64,000 bases of DNA, from assembly GCA_024397955.1 (NCBI GenBank), contig CP073744.1:806001-870000 (forward strand), read 5' to 3'. Shown here piece after piece: positions 1-9,086 of the stretch. A program made the translations under genes and the position numbers. The notes beneath the pieces were generated by a model. The model searched no databases and was not told where the DNA came from. It saw nothing but the letters and a program-made list of their open reading frames with translations. Positions within the stretch are counted from its first letter, which is position 1. Each line of letters starts with the position of its first letter. The DNA is from a bacterium SCSIO 12696 (GTDB taxonomy: Bacteria > Pseudomonadota > Gammaproteobacteria > Pseudomonadales > Porticoccaceae).

Positions 1-785
1 TCAACAGCTTCCAGAATGGTTTCGCGGGGAGTGACATAGTGGGTTTTGGGATAAATAGTAAAACGGGGTACCTGGCGGAGGATTTCGCCAGTCAGCGGAT
101 CAAATACTGACAACCGCTCTACTTCATCGTCGAACAGCTCTATTCGCAACGCTTCAAACTCAGAATCCGCAGGATGAACATCAATCACATCGCCACGCAC
201 GCGGTAGACGGCGCGACGAAAATCCATATCGTTGCGACTGTATTGCAGCTCTGCAAGGCGACGCAGCAATGTGCGCTGATCAATACGTTCACCACGCACC
301 AAATGAATCACCATCTGGTGGTAGGATTTTGGATCACCCAAGCCATATATAGAAGAAACAGTAGCTACCACCACCACATCGCGACGTTCTAGCAAAGCCT
401 TGGTGGCTGACAAGCGCATCTGTTCGATATGCTGGTTTACAGAAGCGTCCTTCTCGATAAACGTATCGGAAGATGGCACGTAGGCTTCTGGCTGATAGTA
501 GTCGTAGTAGGAAACGAAATATTCCACCGCATTATTGGGGAAAAACTCTTTGAATTCCCCGTAAAGTTGGGCAGCCAACGTCTTGTTGTGAGCAAGAACA
601 ATGGTGGGACGCTGAATTTCCTGAATAACATTAGCGACTGTAAAGGTCTTGCCGGAACCGGTAACCCCTAGCAAGGTTTGTGAAGCCAATCCAGACTCGA
701 TACCCGCAACCAGGCCCTGGATAGCCGTGGGTTGATCCCCGGCCGGGGAGTAGTTGCTGTCTATAGAGAAGGTTTTGTCGCTCAC
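1..785 (-). CDS. uvrB: UvrB, excinuclease ABC subunit B (partial copy, cut by window edge)
   Basis: This is the N-terminal part (about 261 residues) of a second uvrB, running off the left edge. It equals the 5' part of the full gene at 3026-5038. The GTG start at 785 is taken by homology with UvrB proteins, which begin shortly before the S-x-Y-x-P-x-GDQP motif. The segment includes the Walker A motif GVTGSGKT and the [10 protein letters not shown] hairpin region that inserts between DNA strands in nucleotide excision repair. Whether this copy is full length lies outside the window. If the duplication is real, the strain has at least two uvrB 5' regions in tandem. Confidence 0.85.
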   Translation of the reverse strand, partial: MSDKTFSIDSNYSPAGDQPTAIQGLVAGIESGLASQTLLGVTGSGKTFTVANVIQEIQRPTIVLAHNKTLAAQLYGEFKEFFPNNAVEYFVSYYDYYQPEAYVPSSDTFIEKDASVNQHIEQMRLSATKALLERRDVVVVATVSSIYGLGDPKSYHQMVIHLVRGERIDQRTLLRRLAELQYSRNDMDFRRAVYRVRGDVIDVHPADSEFEALRIELFDDEVERLSVFDPLTGEILRQVPRFTIYPKTHYVTPRETILEAV

Positions 786-922
786 AAAGCCACCAAGCGC
801 TGGATGAAAACTCGCTACTATACTGGCAATGGCACCGAAATACCCCACCAAAGATCAGAATCGAGCCATTTATCAAATAAAATCAGATAGTTAGAAAGAA
901 ATGAAATTTTCAGCATAAGGAC

Positions 923-951
923 TTGACGCACCAGAGACAGATGCCTAATAT
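923..951 (+). promoter_or_regulatory. Sigma-70 promoter of tRNA-Asn (left copy)
   Basis: A TTGACG -35 box (923-928) and a TAATAT -10 box (946-951) are separated by 17 bases. A GC-rich discriminator (ACGCGACC) follows, as is usual for stringently controlled stable-RNA promoters. It lies about 28 bases upstream of the tRNA. Confidence 0.75.
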
Positions 952-978
952 ACGCGACCTCAGCGCAAGCTGATCCGT

Positions 979-1054
979 TCCGCCTTAGCTCAGTTGGTAG
1001 AGCAAATGACTGTTAATCATTGGGTCGCTGGTTCGAGCCCAGCAGGCGGAGCCA
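979..1054 (+). tRNA. tRNA-Asn (GTT), left copy
   Basis: A complete cloverleaf can be read. The acceptor TCCGCCT pairs with AGGCGGA, the D-arm is GCTC...GAGC, and the anticodon stem AATGA/TCATT carries loop CTGTTAA with anticodon GTT. The T-arm has the GGTTCGAGCC core, the discriminator is G and CCA is encoded. It decodes AAC/AAU. It is identical to the copy at 5232-5307, so the gene is duplicated here. Confidence 0.96.
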
Positions 1055-1092
1055 AACAGATAGTGTAATTAGGCTATAAAACCAAAAACGAG

Positions 1093-1119
1093 AAGGTCAG
1101 CACATTGCTGGCCTTTTTT
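1093..1119 (+). terminator. Rho-independent terminator after tRNA-Asn (left copy)
   Basis: The arms AAGGTCAGCA (1093-1102) and TGCTGGCCTT (1106-1115) pair with one G-U wobble around a three-base loop and run into a T tract. This ends the tRNA-Asn transcript. Confidence 0.8.
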
Positions 1120-1275
1120 GTAGATAAAATGTCATCCCAATTGAGATGCGAGACGTTGTTCAAGGCGAATAAATTGGATATCCCTATCTAGATTACGAGT
1201 ACATAAAAAGTTAACATTCACTAGATACAATTAGTGCCCGTGCCCAGTCGATAGGGAATATTGAGAATATTAGTT

Positions 1276-1338
1276 ATGTCTGCACATTGGGATCGGATTC
1301 GAACCAACGACCCCCACCATGTCAAGGTGGTGCTCTAA
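1276..1338 (+). pseudogene. Truncated start of the WecA-like gene fused into the tRNA-Val remnant
   Basis: The ATG at 1276 and the next four codons (MSAHW) are the start of the WecA-like gene found intact at 5529. After base 1290 the sequence changes to the tRNA-Val remnant. The frame then continues for 15 unrelated codons to a TAA at 1336-1338. It is a 20-codon by-product of the duplication junction and is not expected to have a function. Confidence 0.75.
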
Positions 1339-1357
1339 CCAACTGAGCTACGCGTCT
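1291..1357 (-). pseudogene. tRNA-Val (GAC) lacking its 3' acceptor strand
   Basis: Read on the minus strand, the tRNA begins AGACGCG, followed by TA, a D-arm GCTC...GAGC, an anticodon stem CCACC/GGTGG with loop TTGACAT (anticodon GAC, valine) and a T-arm with the TTCGAAT loop. Only the first 3' acceptor base (C66) remains. From 1290 downward the bases match the WecA-like gene start, so the other acceptor bases needed to pair with the 5' strand, and the CCA, are missing. The RNA could not be aminoacylated. The break coincides with the end of the long repeat, which suggests that an intact copy lies left of the window. Confidence 0.85.
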
Positions 1358-1378
1358 AGTGTTCGTTTGAGGGCACGT

Positions 1379-1407
1379 AATTTAGCAGCGCTCTTACAGC
1401 TTAGCAA
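1379..1407 (-). promoter_or_regulatory. Possible promoter of the tRNA-Val remnant
   Basis: On the minus strand TTGCTA (1402-1407) and TAAATT (1379-1384) are 17 bases apart and lie upstream of the tRNA 5' end at 1357. Each box matches four of six consensus bases. The -35 box lies just upstream of the wzz stop codon on the map, within the wzz-tRNA spacer. Confidence 0.35.
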
Positions 1408-1410
1408 GGC

Positions 1411-2925
1411 TCAGCTTGGCTTTTTCAACCAATTCACCATCATTGCTACTACCATAACGCCGAAGAAAGTAAGGAAGAACAGGAGCGCATAGATCAACAC
1501 ATCGCGCTTGCCTACCAAAGAGCCCGTTACTTTCATCTCGTCGGAACCGCCTGTTTTGTATAGAACGCCGCTGTAACCAAAGCTTTCTTTGCTCAGCTTG
1601 TCGTACAAGCGATTAGTCACTTCCACATAGGATTTTAGTTTTGCCAAAATGACCGGAAAGCGTTGCTCGAGGGTCGCCACATAACGTTCTTTAACGTCAC
1701 TTTGGGCACCATTGTCAGATACAGCCTTTAGAACCGCTTTCATTTTGGCAATATCAAAGTCGATATCCGATGCCTTCTTTTTATGCTCTAGAATCTCATT
1801 GGTAAGGTCTTGGCGGTACTTCAACTCCTCACCCTTCTGGCTCAGGTCAATCACTCGATCAAGAAACTCACCATCCAATTGAGGGGTGGCACTTGAAGTC
1901 GCACCATTTATAGATCCACCTTTCGATAAAGTAGAGTTGTAACGATCCAATGTTTCACGAATTACCTCAGCTTGAGACAGCTCGTGCTCTTTCTCTCGTT
2001 GCAGATCTCTGATTTTGTACTCATAGTATAAGCGCACAATTTCCATGTCTTTGGTAACACCCAAATCCTGTATGGGGGTAACCAGCTGCTGCAAATCGTA
2101 TGTCACTACGTCAGCAATGGCTTTTTCCAGGTCGGTCAAACGGTAACCTGATTCTTCATCTACCACTACCTGGCCGTTTGGGCGAGTCAGCAACTCTTCG
2201 ATATTTTGCTTAATGAGGTCAACGTTATCCCTAACCAAGTCCAGAGCGATCATGTAATCCAGAGAGTCAAACCGCTCTTGATCAAACATCTTGCTGGAAT
2301 AGATGGCGATATCGAGTTTTGCAACGCCATCGCTATCAATAGCTTTTTCTGCCCACAAGCGGGGCACATCCAGGAGCAGTTTGTCGATTTCGTTTTCAGG
2401 CAGACGTACACCTTTGGATGGTTTAAATGAAATCACTGCTGAGCGAACACTGGCCTGTTCCAGCTCCATTTTCATCTTTTCCTGAAGCGCAGTAATTTCT
2501 TCACCAGTAATGCCTTTTCGGCCAATTGCCGATTCGTACTTTTTAACAATCAGATCATAGTCAGGGGCATAAGACTGAATGGTGAAACTTTGAGTAAATG
2601 CGGCTTGTGGCACATTAAGCTCAGCTAGGCCGCTCTCTTCATAGGCTGTGGACAATACTCTAGGGGAAACAACATCCGCGATGCGAAAGGGTGTTCCGTT
2701 TGGGTACTTGCCCTGCTCTACGCCTTTAAAGGTAAACTGGATAACTCTGCTGTATGTAGAGGGTGAAGGCGATAATACCTGCTTAACTGCCCACAGCCCC
2801 CAGTAAGCCAAGGTGACCAACACAACCGCCACAATCACTGAGCGGCGAACAGCCCACATATTGGTAAACAGCTGTTTTAAATCAATCTCATCACTTGCCT
2901 GACGAGTCGCTTCTATATTATCCAT
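1411..2925 (-). CDS. Wzz-like polysaccharide chain-length regulator
   Basis: This 504-residue inner-membrane protein has the layout of the Wzz/FepE polysaccharide co-polymerase family. There is a short cytoplasmic N-terminus, a first membrane span at about 30-50, a large periplasmic region rich in charged heptad-like helices (about 280-450) and a second span near 475-498 followed by a short basic tail. Wzz proteins set the chain length made by the Wzy polymerase. It is longer than typical enterobacterial Wzz (about 330 residues), with the extra length in the coiled-coil part. It lies 100 bases downstream of uvrB on the same strand, at the far end of the polysaccharide locus. The family call is firm; the exact polymer is inferred from context. 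Confidence 0.8.
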   Translation of the reverse strand: MDNIEATRQASDEIDLKQLFTNMWAVRRSVIVAVVLVTLAYWGLWAVKQVLSPSPSTYSRVIQFTFKGVEQGKYPNGTPFRIADVVSPRVLSTAYEESGLAELNVPQAAFTQSFTIQSYAPDYDLIVKKYESAIGRKGITGEEITALQEKMKMELEQASVRSAVISFKPSKGVRLPENEIDKLLLDVPRLWAEKAIDSDGVAKLDIAIYSSKMFDQERFDSLDYMIALDLVRDNVDLIKQNIEELLTRPNGQVVVDEESGYRLTDLEKAIADVVTYDLQQLVTPIQDLGVTKDMEIVRLYYEYKIRDLQREKEHELSQAEVIRETLDRYNSTLSKGGSINGATSSATPQLDGEFLDRVIDLSQKGEELKYRQDLTNEILEHKKKASDIDFDIAKMKAVLKAVSDNGAQSDVKERYVATLEQRFPVILAKLKSYVEVTNRLYDKLSKESFGYSGVLYKTGGSDEMKVTGSLVGKRDVLIYALLFFLTFFGVMVVAMMVNWLKKPS

Positions 2926-3025
2926 CTGACTTATTTGATTCCTGCTATCAAGTTTCCATTAGTTGGCGTTCGCCGGCACTGGCTCGCCGCAAGGCGCCGA
3001 TAATACCACTTACCCTTTCACAGAC

Positions 3026-5038
3026 CTATACAGCAGCCCGTACTTTTGCGATCTGATCGCGTATTTTGGCCGCTTCTTCAAATTCCAGATTCTTGGCGCA
3101 CTGGTACATTTTCTCTTCCAGCTCAGCGATGCGGATCGCTTGCTGTTTCGGATCATCAATTGCGATGCCCACCGAATATTCAGCCTTGGCCTCAGCCACT
3201 TTCTGCAAACGGCCTTTTCTTGGCATACCTGGAATCACTGCGCCTTCCAATATATCTACTACAGCTTTTTTAACGCCTTTAGGGGTAATACCATGTTCTT
3301 CGTTATGAGCAACCTGCTTGCTGCGGCGACGCTCTGTTTCGTCCATGGCGCGCTGCATAGAACCAGTTACCCGATCTGCATAGAGCAGCGCCTTGCCATT
3401 TACGTGGCGTGCGGCACGGCCAATGGTTTGGATCAGTGATTGCTCTGAGCGCAGAAAACCCTCCTTGTCTGCATCAAAAATCGCCACCAGAGAGACTTCT
3501 GGCATGTCCAAACCTTCCCGAAGCAAGTTAATCCCCACCAACACATCGAATTCGCCACTGCGTAGATCACGGATAATTTCAACGCGCTCAACCGTATCAA
3601 TATCTGAGTGCAGGTAGCGAACGCGGACGCCATGATCTGCCAGGTATTCCGTCAAATCTTCCGCCATCCGCTTGGTGAGCACCGTAATGAGCACCCGCTC
3701 ATCCGCCGCCACCCGAATACTGATCTCAGAAAGCACATCATCCACCTGAGTACCAGCTGGACGAACTTCCAGCTCTGGGTCTACCAAACCAGTGGGACGT
3801 ACCACTTGCTCCACTACTTCACCGGCATGCTCGCCCTCGTACTTGCCAGGTGTGGCCGAAACAAAAATTGCTTGCGGAGCCAGATGTTGCCATTCATCAA
3901 ACCGCAATGGGCGGTTATCCAGCGCTGAAGGCAGGCGAAAGCCGAACTCCACAAGAGTTTCCTTGCGAGAACGGTCACCTTTATACATAGCGCCAAGCTG
4001 AGGAATAGTAACGTGGGATTCGTCGATAACCATCAACGCATCGTCTGGCAGGTAGTCGAACAAACATGGCGGCGGCTCACCGGGCTGGCCACCAGACAGG
4101 TAACGTGAGTAATTTTCAATGCCGGTGCAATAACCCAGCTCCTGCATCATTTCCAAATCATAACGAGTACGCTCTTGCAAGCGCTGGGCTTCCACCAATT
4201 TACTGTTGGAACGCAGTTGCTCCAAGCGTTCGACCAATTCTTGCTTGATTTGCTCAACAGCTTCCAGAATGGTTTCGCGGGGAGTGACATAGTGGGTTTT
4301 GGGATAAATAGTAAAACGGGGTACCTGGCGGAGGATTTCGCCAGTCAGCGGATCAAATACTGACAACCGCTCTACTTCATCGTCGAACAGCTCTATTCGC
4401 AACGCTTCAAACTCAGAATCCGCAGGATGAACATCAATCACATCGCCACGCACGCGGTAGACGGCGCGACGAAAATCCATATCGTTGCGACTGTATTGCA
4501 GCTCTGCAAGGCGACGCAGCAATGTGCGCTGATCAATACGTTCACCACGCACCAAATGAATCACCATCTGGTGGTAGGATTTTGGATCACCCAAGCCATA
4601 TATAGAAGAAACAGTAGCTACCACCACCACATCGCGACGTTCTAGCAAAGCCTTGGTGGCTGACAAGCGCATCTGTTCGATATGCTGGTTTACAGAAGCG
4701 TCCTTCTCGATAAACGTATCGGAAGATGGCACGTAGGCTTCTGGCTGATAGTAGTCGTAGTAGGAAACGAAATATTCCACCGCATTATTGGGGAAAAACT
4801 CTTTGAATTCCCCGTAAAGTTGGGCAGCCAACGTCTTGTTGTGAGCAAGAACAATGGTGGGACGCTGAATTTCCTGAATAACATTAGCGACTGTAAAGGT
4901 CTTGCCGGAACCGGTAACCCCTAGCAAGGTTTGTGAAGCCAATCCAGACTCGATACCCGCAACCAGGCCCTGGATAGCCGTGGGTTGATCCCCGGCCGGG
5001 GAGTAGTTGCTGTCTATAGAGAAGGTTTTGTCGCTCAC
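3026..5038 (-). CDS. uvrB: UvrB, excinuclease ABC subunit B
   Basis: UvrB is the damage-verifying helicase-like subunit of nucleotide excision repair, loaded by UvrA and serving as platform for UvrC. The 670-residue product (E. coli about 673) shows Walker A GVTGSGKT near residue 40, the beta-hairpin [10 protein letters not shown] near 95, a DESH box near 340, helicase motifs ending in QTIGRAARH, and a C-terminal UVR domain ([14 protein letters not shown]) that binds UvrC. I chose the GTG at 5038, preceded by GGTGG, because the protein then starts like known UvrB. An in-frame start at 5104 would add 22 unconserved residues. No convincing LexA box was seen upstream. The first 785 bases are duplicated at 1-785. 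Confidence 0.97.
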   Translation of the reverse strand: MSDKTFSIDSNYSPAGDQPTAIQGLVAGIESGLASQTLLGVTGSGKTFTVANVIQEIQRPTIVLAHNKTLAAQLYGEFKEFFPNNAVEYFVSYYDYYQPEAYVPSSDTFIEKDASVNQHIEQMRLSATKALLERRDVVVVATVSSIYGLGDPKSYHQMVIHLVRGERIDQRTLLRRLAELQYSRNDMDFRRAVYRVRGDVIDVHPADSEFEALRIELFDDEVERLSVFDPLTGEILRQVPRFTIYPKTHYVTPRETILEAVEQIKQELVERLEQLRSNSKLVEAQRLQERTRYDLEMMQELGYCTGIENYSRYLSGGQPGEPPPCLFDYLPDDALMVIDESHVTIPQLGAMYKGDRSRKETLVEFGFRLPSALDNRPLRFDEWQHLAPQAIFVSATPGKYEGEHAGEVVEQVVRPTGLVDPELEVRPAGTQVDDVLSEISIRVAADERVLITVLTKRMAEDLTEYLADHGVRVRYLHSDIDTVERVEIIRDLRSGEFDVLVGINLLREGLDMPEVSLVAIFDADKEGFLRSEQSLIQTIGRAARHVNGKALLYADRVTGSMQRAMDETERRRSKQVAHNEEHGITPKGVKKAVVDILEGAVIPGMPRKGRLQKVAEAKAEYSVGIAIDDPKQQAIRIAELEEKMYQCAKNLEFEEAAKIRDQIAKVRAAV

Positions 5039-5175
5039 AAAGCCACCAAGCGCTGGATGAAAACTCGCTACTATACTGGCAATGGCACCGAAATACCCCA
5101 CCAAAGATCAGAATCGAGCCATTTATCAAATAAAATCAGATAGTTAGAAAGAAATGAAATTTTCAGCATAAGGAC

Positions 5176-5204
5176 TTGACGCACCAGAGACAGATGCCTA
5201 ATAT
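5176..5204 (+). promoter_or_regulatory. Sigma-70 promoter of tRNA-Asn (right copy)
   Basis: TTGACG and TAATAT with 17-base spacing and a GC-rich discriminator, identical to 923-951. The promoter is divergent from uvrB. Confidence 0.75.
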
Positions 5205-5231
5205 ACGCGACCTCAGCGCAAGCTGATCCGT

Positions 5232-5307
5232 TCCGCCTTAGCTCAGTTGGTAGAGCAAATGACTGTTAATCATTGGGTCGCTGGTTCGAGCCCAGCAGGC
5301 GGAGCCA
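5232..5307 (+). tRNA. tRNA-Asn (GTT), right copy
   Basis: Complete cloverleaf with anticodon GTT and encoded CCA, identical to 979-1054. It sits between uvrB (divergent) and the WecA-like gene, at the right side of the duplicated segment. Confidence 0.96.
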
Positions 5308-5345
5308 AACAGATAGTGTAATTAGGCTATAAAACCAAAAACGAG

Positions 5346-5372
5346 AAGGTCAGCACATTGCTGGCCTTTTTT
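5346..5372 (+). terminator. Rho-independent terminator after tRNA-Asn (right copy)
   Basis: A ten-base-pair stem with one G-U wobble and a three-base loop runs into a T tract, identical to 1093-1119. It separates tRNA-Asn from the downstream WecA-like gene. Confidence 0.8.
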
Positions 5373-5528
5373 GTAGATAAAATGTCATCCCAATTGAGAT
5401 GCGAGACGTTGTTCAAGGCGAATAAATTGGATATCCCTATCTAGATTACGAGTACATAAAAAGTTAACATTCACTAGATACAATTAGTGCCCGTGCCCAG
5501 TCGATAGGGAATATTGAGAATATTAGTT

Positions 5529-6617
5529 ATGTCTGCACATTGGATACCCATTGCTTTTCTCTGCGTTACTTCATTTATTTCAACAGCTCTTCTGGTGCCG
5601 GTGGCTCATAAAGTAAAGCTACTCGACATTCCCCATGGACGAAAAGATCATGCAGGAAATATACCTCTAGTTGGCGGCCTAGGTATCTACATATCAGTCA
5701 TTCTTGGCTGTACTATTTTTTGCGAGCTGAATAGACAGCTAATGGGTTTACTTGCGCTAGGTGGTTTGATAACTGTAACTGGCCTGATTGATGACAAATT
5801 CGATATATCAGCTAAATTTCGCCTTATGGTACAAATTCTCGCTAGCTTGGGTTTGGCAACAGGTGCCGGGCTTAGCTTGCAATCTGTAGGTGATATTATT
5901 GGCATTGGATCAATTCAGTTAGGCTTGCTCGCCATACCAGTAACTGTACTGGCGGTTGCAGGCATCACAAATGCTTATAATATGACTGACGGCATTGATG
6001 GTTTAGCAGGCTCAATGTCCTTAATAGCAATTCTTGGCTTACTGATTACCGTGTATCCACGCGCCTCTGAGAGTGAAATTAATCTTCTTTGCTTTTTTGC
6101 TGTATCCATTTCAGTATTTTTAATTTTTAATCTAAAGTGTTCTAGAAAATCCAGTAAAAAAATCTTTATGGGTGATGCCGGAAGCATGTTCTTAGGATTC
6201 GTTATCGCAGGCTTGATGATTTATTTTACACAAAAAGGCAATACTCAGATAAAACCCATAACTGCGCTTTGGCTAATCGCTGTGCCTTTAATCGATATGG
6301 TTAGCACAATGATCCGGAGAGTGCTAAAAAAACAGTCACCACTCAATGCAGATAAGACACATTTACATCACATTCTTATCAAAGGTGGACTTAGCTCGAG
6401 GCAGTCTCTTATTACAATAATCATTTATAGTTGCTTATGCGCAATTATTGGCATCAGCCTCTCAAACGTGCCTCAGTATATTAGCACAGGAGTATTCGGC
6501 TTAGTCTTTTTCATACACCTTTACATACTGAGGCATGCTTACAAAGCATCAAAAAAAGTTAAGTATCTATTACTTATCATAGGTAAAGCCAGAAGGCGTA
6601 AGATACTATCTTATTAA
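5529..6617 (+). CDS. WecA/WbpL-like undecaprenyl-phosphate sugar-1-phosphate transferase
   Basis: This polytopic membrane enzyme (362 residues, about ten hydrophobic segments) belongs to the MraY/WecA family. The family moves a HexNAc-1-phosphate from a UDP-sugar to undecaprenyl phosphate, the first step of O-unit assembly. Family motifs are present: DDKFD near 88-92, NMTDGIDGLAG near 151-161, MGDAG near 213 and the cytoplasmic HLHH near 281. I chose the ATG at 5529; a TTG at 5514 behind AGGGA is an alternative that would add five residues. Its 3' end overlaps the convergent glycosyltransferase gene by four bases. It is the only plus-strand gene of the polysaccharide locus. The sugar specificity is not readable. 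Confidence 0.9.
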   Translation: MSAHWIPIAFLCVTSFISTALLVPVAHKVKLLDIPHGRKDHAGNIPLVGGLGIYISVILGCTIFCELNRQLMGLLALGGLITVTGLIDDKFDISAKFRLMVQILASLGLATGAGLSLQSVGDIIGIGSIQLGLLAIPVTVLAVAGITNAYNMTDGIDGLAGSMSLIAILGLLITVYPRASESEINLLCFFAVSISVFLIFNLKCSRKSSKKIFMGDAGSMFLGFVIAGLMIYFTQKGNTQIKPITALWLIAVPLIDMVSTMIRRVLKKQSPLNADKTHLHHILIKGGLSSRQSLITIIIYSCLCAIIGISLSNVPQYISTGVFGLVFFIHLYILRHAYKASKKVKYLLLIIGKARRRKILSY

Positions 6618-7762
6618 GTTTTGGAAGCTGCCTTTCCAGGAATCATAAGACCCTGGTAAATCTGCACGATTTCTTTGACCATTTTTTCTACAAGAAAGAA
6701 TTCCTCGAACCTTTTCCTCGCACCATTCGACATAGCCGAATAAAGATTTTCATTATCATGAAGCCTGATAACAGCAGCACAAATAGCCTCTGCACTCTTT
6801 GGTGGAACTACTATACCTGAATTACCATGTTGATTAACCCAAGGTACTCCGCTTCCAGGGATTTCAGTAGATATTACGGGTTTACCAAACATCATACTCT
6901 CAAGTTGAACTATTCCAAATGCCTCAGAGCGTTCTACTGAGCTCATACAGAATATATATGAATGCCTGTACAAAGACAAAAGATCTGAATACTCAACTCG
7001 GCCAAGAATAAAGACCTTATCACTAAGCCCCAAGTCGACCACTAAATTTTTCAACTCTGCCTCTTTCTCGCCTACGCCAGCTATGACTGCAATAGTATCC
7101 TCTGGATATCCAGAGGCAGAGCGTATTAAGTACTCAAAGCCTTTATAATAAACTAATCGGCCAACACCAAGAACAATCTTTTTATTTCTCGCATTCTTTG
7201 GAAGTAGCCTTGCTGCCGTAAACTCTACATCATCTATCCGGTCTTCAATCCCTATGGGAACTACTTGGCATTTCTCTTGAAAAGGCTGTAAATCTTGCGA
7301 ACCTTCCATATAAACTTCAGAGGTTACTATGATTACATCAGCCCGCCTCAACATAAAATTCTGAAGAGGCTTAAAAAGATTCAGCAGAAGCCTCTGCTTA
7401 ACAACATCGCTATGCCAATGAACTACGAGCTTTTGTTTACGAACCAAAGGAAACAGAAATACGGCTAAAGATGCAATTGGGTTAGGCGCGTGTAAGTGAA
7501 TAAGCTCATAGCTCTTTCGCAGTAAGGCCCACTTTCTTATATAAGAAAATGAAAGTGGCGTAGAAGATAGAACTATCCTAGAAAACTGCCTAAAGACTAG
7601 ACCTTCTGGGAGTTCTTCCTTGCGAGATTCTGGTTTTTTAGTAAAGCATAAAACATCTCCGGAATGACCACATCGAGTGATACCTACCGCCAAATCGGAT
7701 GTTACCTGTTCAATTCCACCAAACTCTGGAGGGTAAAATTTAGCCAACTGCAATATTTTCAT
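6614..7762 (-). CDS. Glycosyltransferase family 4
   Basis: This 382-residue cytoplasmic GT-B glycosyltransferase probably adds one sugar to the lipid-linked O-unit. The N-terminal domain opens with the GGIEQ loop typical of GT4 acceptor domains. The C-terminal donor domain has GVGRLVYYKGF near 199-209 and the EAFGIVQLE motif near 280-288, whose glutamates hold the nucleotide sugar. A glycine-rich PGSGVPW segment follows. It lies 13 bases after the polymerase-like gene as the last gene of the long minus-strand operon. Donor and acceptor are unknown. Confidence 0.88.
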   Translation of the reverse strand: MKILQLAKFYPPEFGGIEQVTSDLAVGITRCGHSGDVLCFTKKPESRKEELPEGLVFRQFSRIVLSSTPLSFSYIRKWALLRKSYELIHLHAPNPIASLAVFLFPLVRKQKLVVHWHSDVVKQRLLLNLFKPLQNFMLRRADVIIVTSEVYMEGSQDLQPFQEKCQVVPIGIEDRIDDVEFTAARLLPKNARNKKIVLGVGRLVYYKGFEYLIRSASGYPEDTIAVIAGVGEKEAELKNLVVDLGLSDKVFILGRVEYSDLLSLYRHSYIFCMSSVERSEAFGIVQLESMMFGKPVISTEIPGSGVPWVNQHGNSGIVVPPKSAEAICAAVIRLHDNENLYSAMSNGARKRFEEFFLVEKMVKEIVQIYQGLMIPGKAASKT

Positions 7763-7775
7763 AAAAATCTCAGAA

Positions 7776-9083
7776 CTATCGAAAAACCTCTGCTCTATAT
7801 CCTAATACCTTGCACAAGAAGGCAAAAAATATAAATGATGTAATCGTGTAAAGCCCCTGAGCAAATACTAACAAGCTTACGACAGGAGCAAAGAAAAGAC
7901 ATATTAAAAAATATATTAGCATCGGATACACCGACACACTTCCTTTCATAGCTTTCCTCGAAACGAGGCCAATAAGCCCCCCTAAAAAAAGAACAAAAAA
8001 ATAGCCCAAAACACCAAAGTCAATAAAAACTGGACCAAGAATTGTGTTAAACACCCCTTGTCGAACCTGGGCATCTTCCACAACTGAGGAATAATCTCCT
8101 AGTGGAATCATATAACTAACAAATTTGAGATAAACATTAAAACTATAAGCTCCCATGGAATGCCATGATTTATGATTTTCATACAAGTATAGAAATTCAA
8201 AAAAACCATGCGTGTAATATTGGGAAAAGTTTATAACCCCAAACAACAAGGAATCCATACCTGAGAGATCGCCTCTCTCCAAGATTGCGACAGCACCATC
8301 ACTTATTGTCGCAAACTCAGCGTACCCCGACATATATGCACTAACTATTGGATCCAATCCCATTTGCTCAGTTCGCGATATGAACAGCAAGCCACTCCCC
8401 CATATAGCTGCAACCATAAACATTACGAACGCAGGAAGAACCCACTTATGCGTACGAAAAACTTCAAAAACCAACAAACAGACCAAGATAAAGCTGGCCA
8501 GAACGAGGACTGAAGATCTGGAACCGATCCAAACCGCATCCAGAGCAGGAAACAATGCAATTGGAATCAACCAAAGAAGGCGAGAAAAGTTCCTCATGCC
8601 AGTTCGCCAAACAATAAATGACATAAATATGACAACATAGCAAAATGGCACAGTCACTGCGGAAGCTATTGAAGCCAATCCAACCCCTGCCTCTGCCAGC
8701 GACTCTCTCGCTGCAAAAAAGTCCCCACTTAACGATGCTCCACGAACGATAGCTCTATCATATATCCGCAATAGCGCCCCAACTCCAGCTACAACAAGAC
8801 TACAGCGCCATATTTTTAGCGTCTTTCTTCTTGATACAGCTAAAAGTTGAACTCGCTTAAATACAAACCGAGCGCCAATAGCTAACCCTACAATGAGCAA
8901 CAAACAGGAGAGAACAACATAGCCCACCCCTTCCCAACGGAAGGAGTAGTCTGTTGTTATTGGCGAAAAAAGATAGATTAGTACAAAGATTAAAATCCCA
9001 CACAACAACGTCATTATCGGCGAAGGCATCGCCAACCGAAACACCAACATATCCTGTTGACTCTTCACCAAAAAATTCCCCAC
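7776..9083 (-). CDS. O-antigen polymerase-like membrane protein (Wzy candidate)
   Basis: A 435-residue polytopic membrane protein with about eleven to twelve hydrophobic segments and a large hydrophilic loop in the second half (roughly residues 225-330). That is the layout of Wzy polymerases, which join O-units in the periplasm. Sequence conservation is low in this family, so the call rests on topology and on its place between Wzx and a glycosyltransferase. The GTG at 9083 is used; an in-frame ATG at 9050 behind AGGA is also possible. The gap to the flippase gene is three bases. Confidence 0.7.
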   Translation of the reverse strand: MGNFLVKSQQDMLVFRLAMPSPIMTLLCGILIFVLIYLFSPITTDYSFRWEGVGYVVLSCLLLIVGLAIGARFVFKRVQLLAVSRRKTLKIWRCSLVVAGVGALLRIYDRAIVRGASLSGDFFAARESLAEAGVGLASIASAVTVPFCYVVIFMSFIVWRTGMRNFSRLLWLIPIALFPALDAVWIGSRSSVLVLASFILVCLLVFEVFRTHKWVLPAFVMFMVAAIWGSGLLFISRTEQMGLDPIVSAYMSGYAEFATISDGAVAILERGDLSGMDSLLFGVINFSQYYTHGFFEFLYLYENHKSWHSMGAYSFNVYLKFVSYMIPLGDYSSVVEDAQVRQGVFNTILGPVFIDFGVLGYFFVLFLGGLIGLVSRKAMKGSVSVYPMLIYFLICLFFAPVVSLLVFAQGLYTITSFIFFAFLCKVLGYRAEVFR

Positions 9084-9086
9084 AAC

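Larger units (their letters stand above)
1..1290. repeat. Left copy of a long direct repeat (matches 4254-5543)
   Basis: Bases 1-1290 match 4254-5543 at a constant offset of 4253, with no difference seen in the stretches I compared. The copy begins inside uvrB at the window edge, so its true left end is not visible. It carries the first 785 bases of uvrB, the uvrB/tRNA-Asn spacer, tRNA-Asn, its terminator and the first five codons of the WecA-like gene. Identity stops abruptly after base 1290, where the next base belongs to a tRNA-Val remnant. The lack of divergence points to a very recent duplication or an assembly artefact. Confidence 0.95.
4254..5543. repeat. Right copy of the long direct repeat (matches 1-1290)
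   Basis: This is the second copy of the segment at 1-1290. Here it is embedded in intact genes on both sides: uvrB continues to its stop codon and the WecA-like gene continues to its end. This is therefore probably the parental arrangement and the left copy carries the abnormal junction. The start-to-start distance of 4253 bases is the size of the inferred tandem unit. Confidence 0.95.

Noticed and set aside
1276..1338. Possible small fused peptide from the duplication junction
   Set aside because: Only 20 codons, made by joining the WecA-gene start to tRNA sequence; listed as a pseudogene remnant and not as a functional gene.
2963..2999. GC-rich self-complementary stretch between wzz and uvrB
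   Set aside because: Several short stems are possible but none is strong or followed by a T run; no function assigned.
5039..5175. LexA/SOS box upstream of uvrB
   Set aside because: A partial ATACTG-like half site was seen but no CTGT...ACAG palindrome, so SOS control is not claimed.
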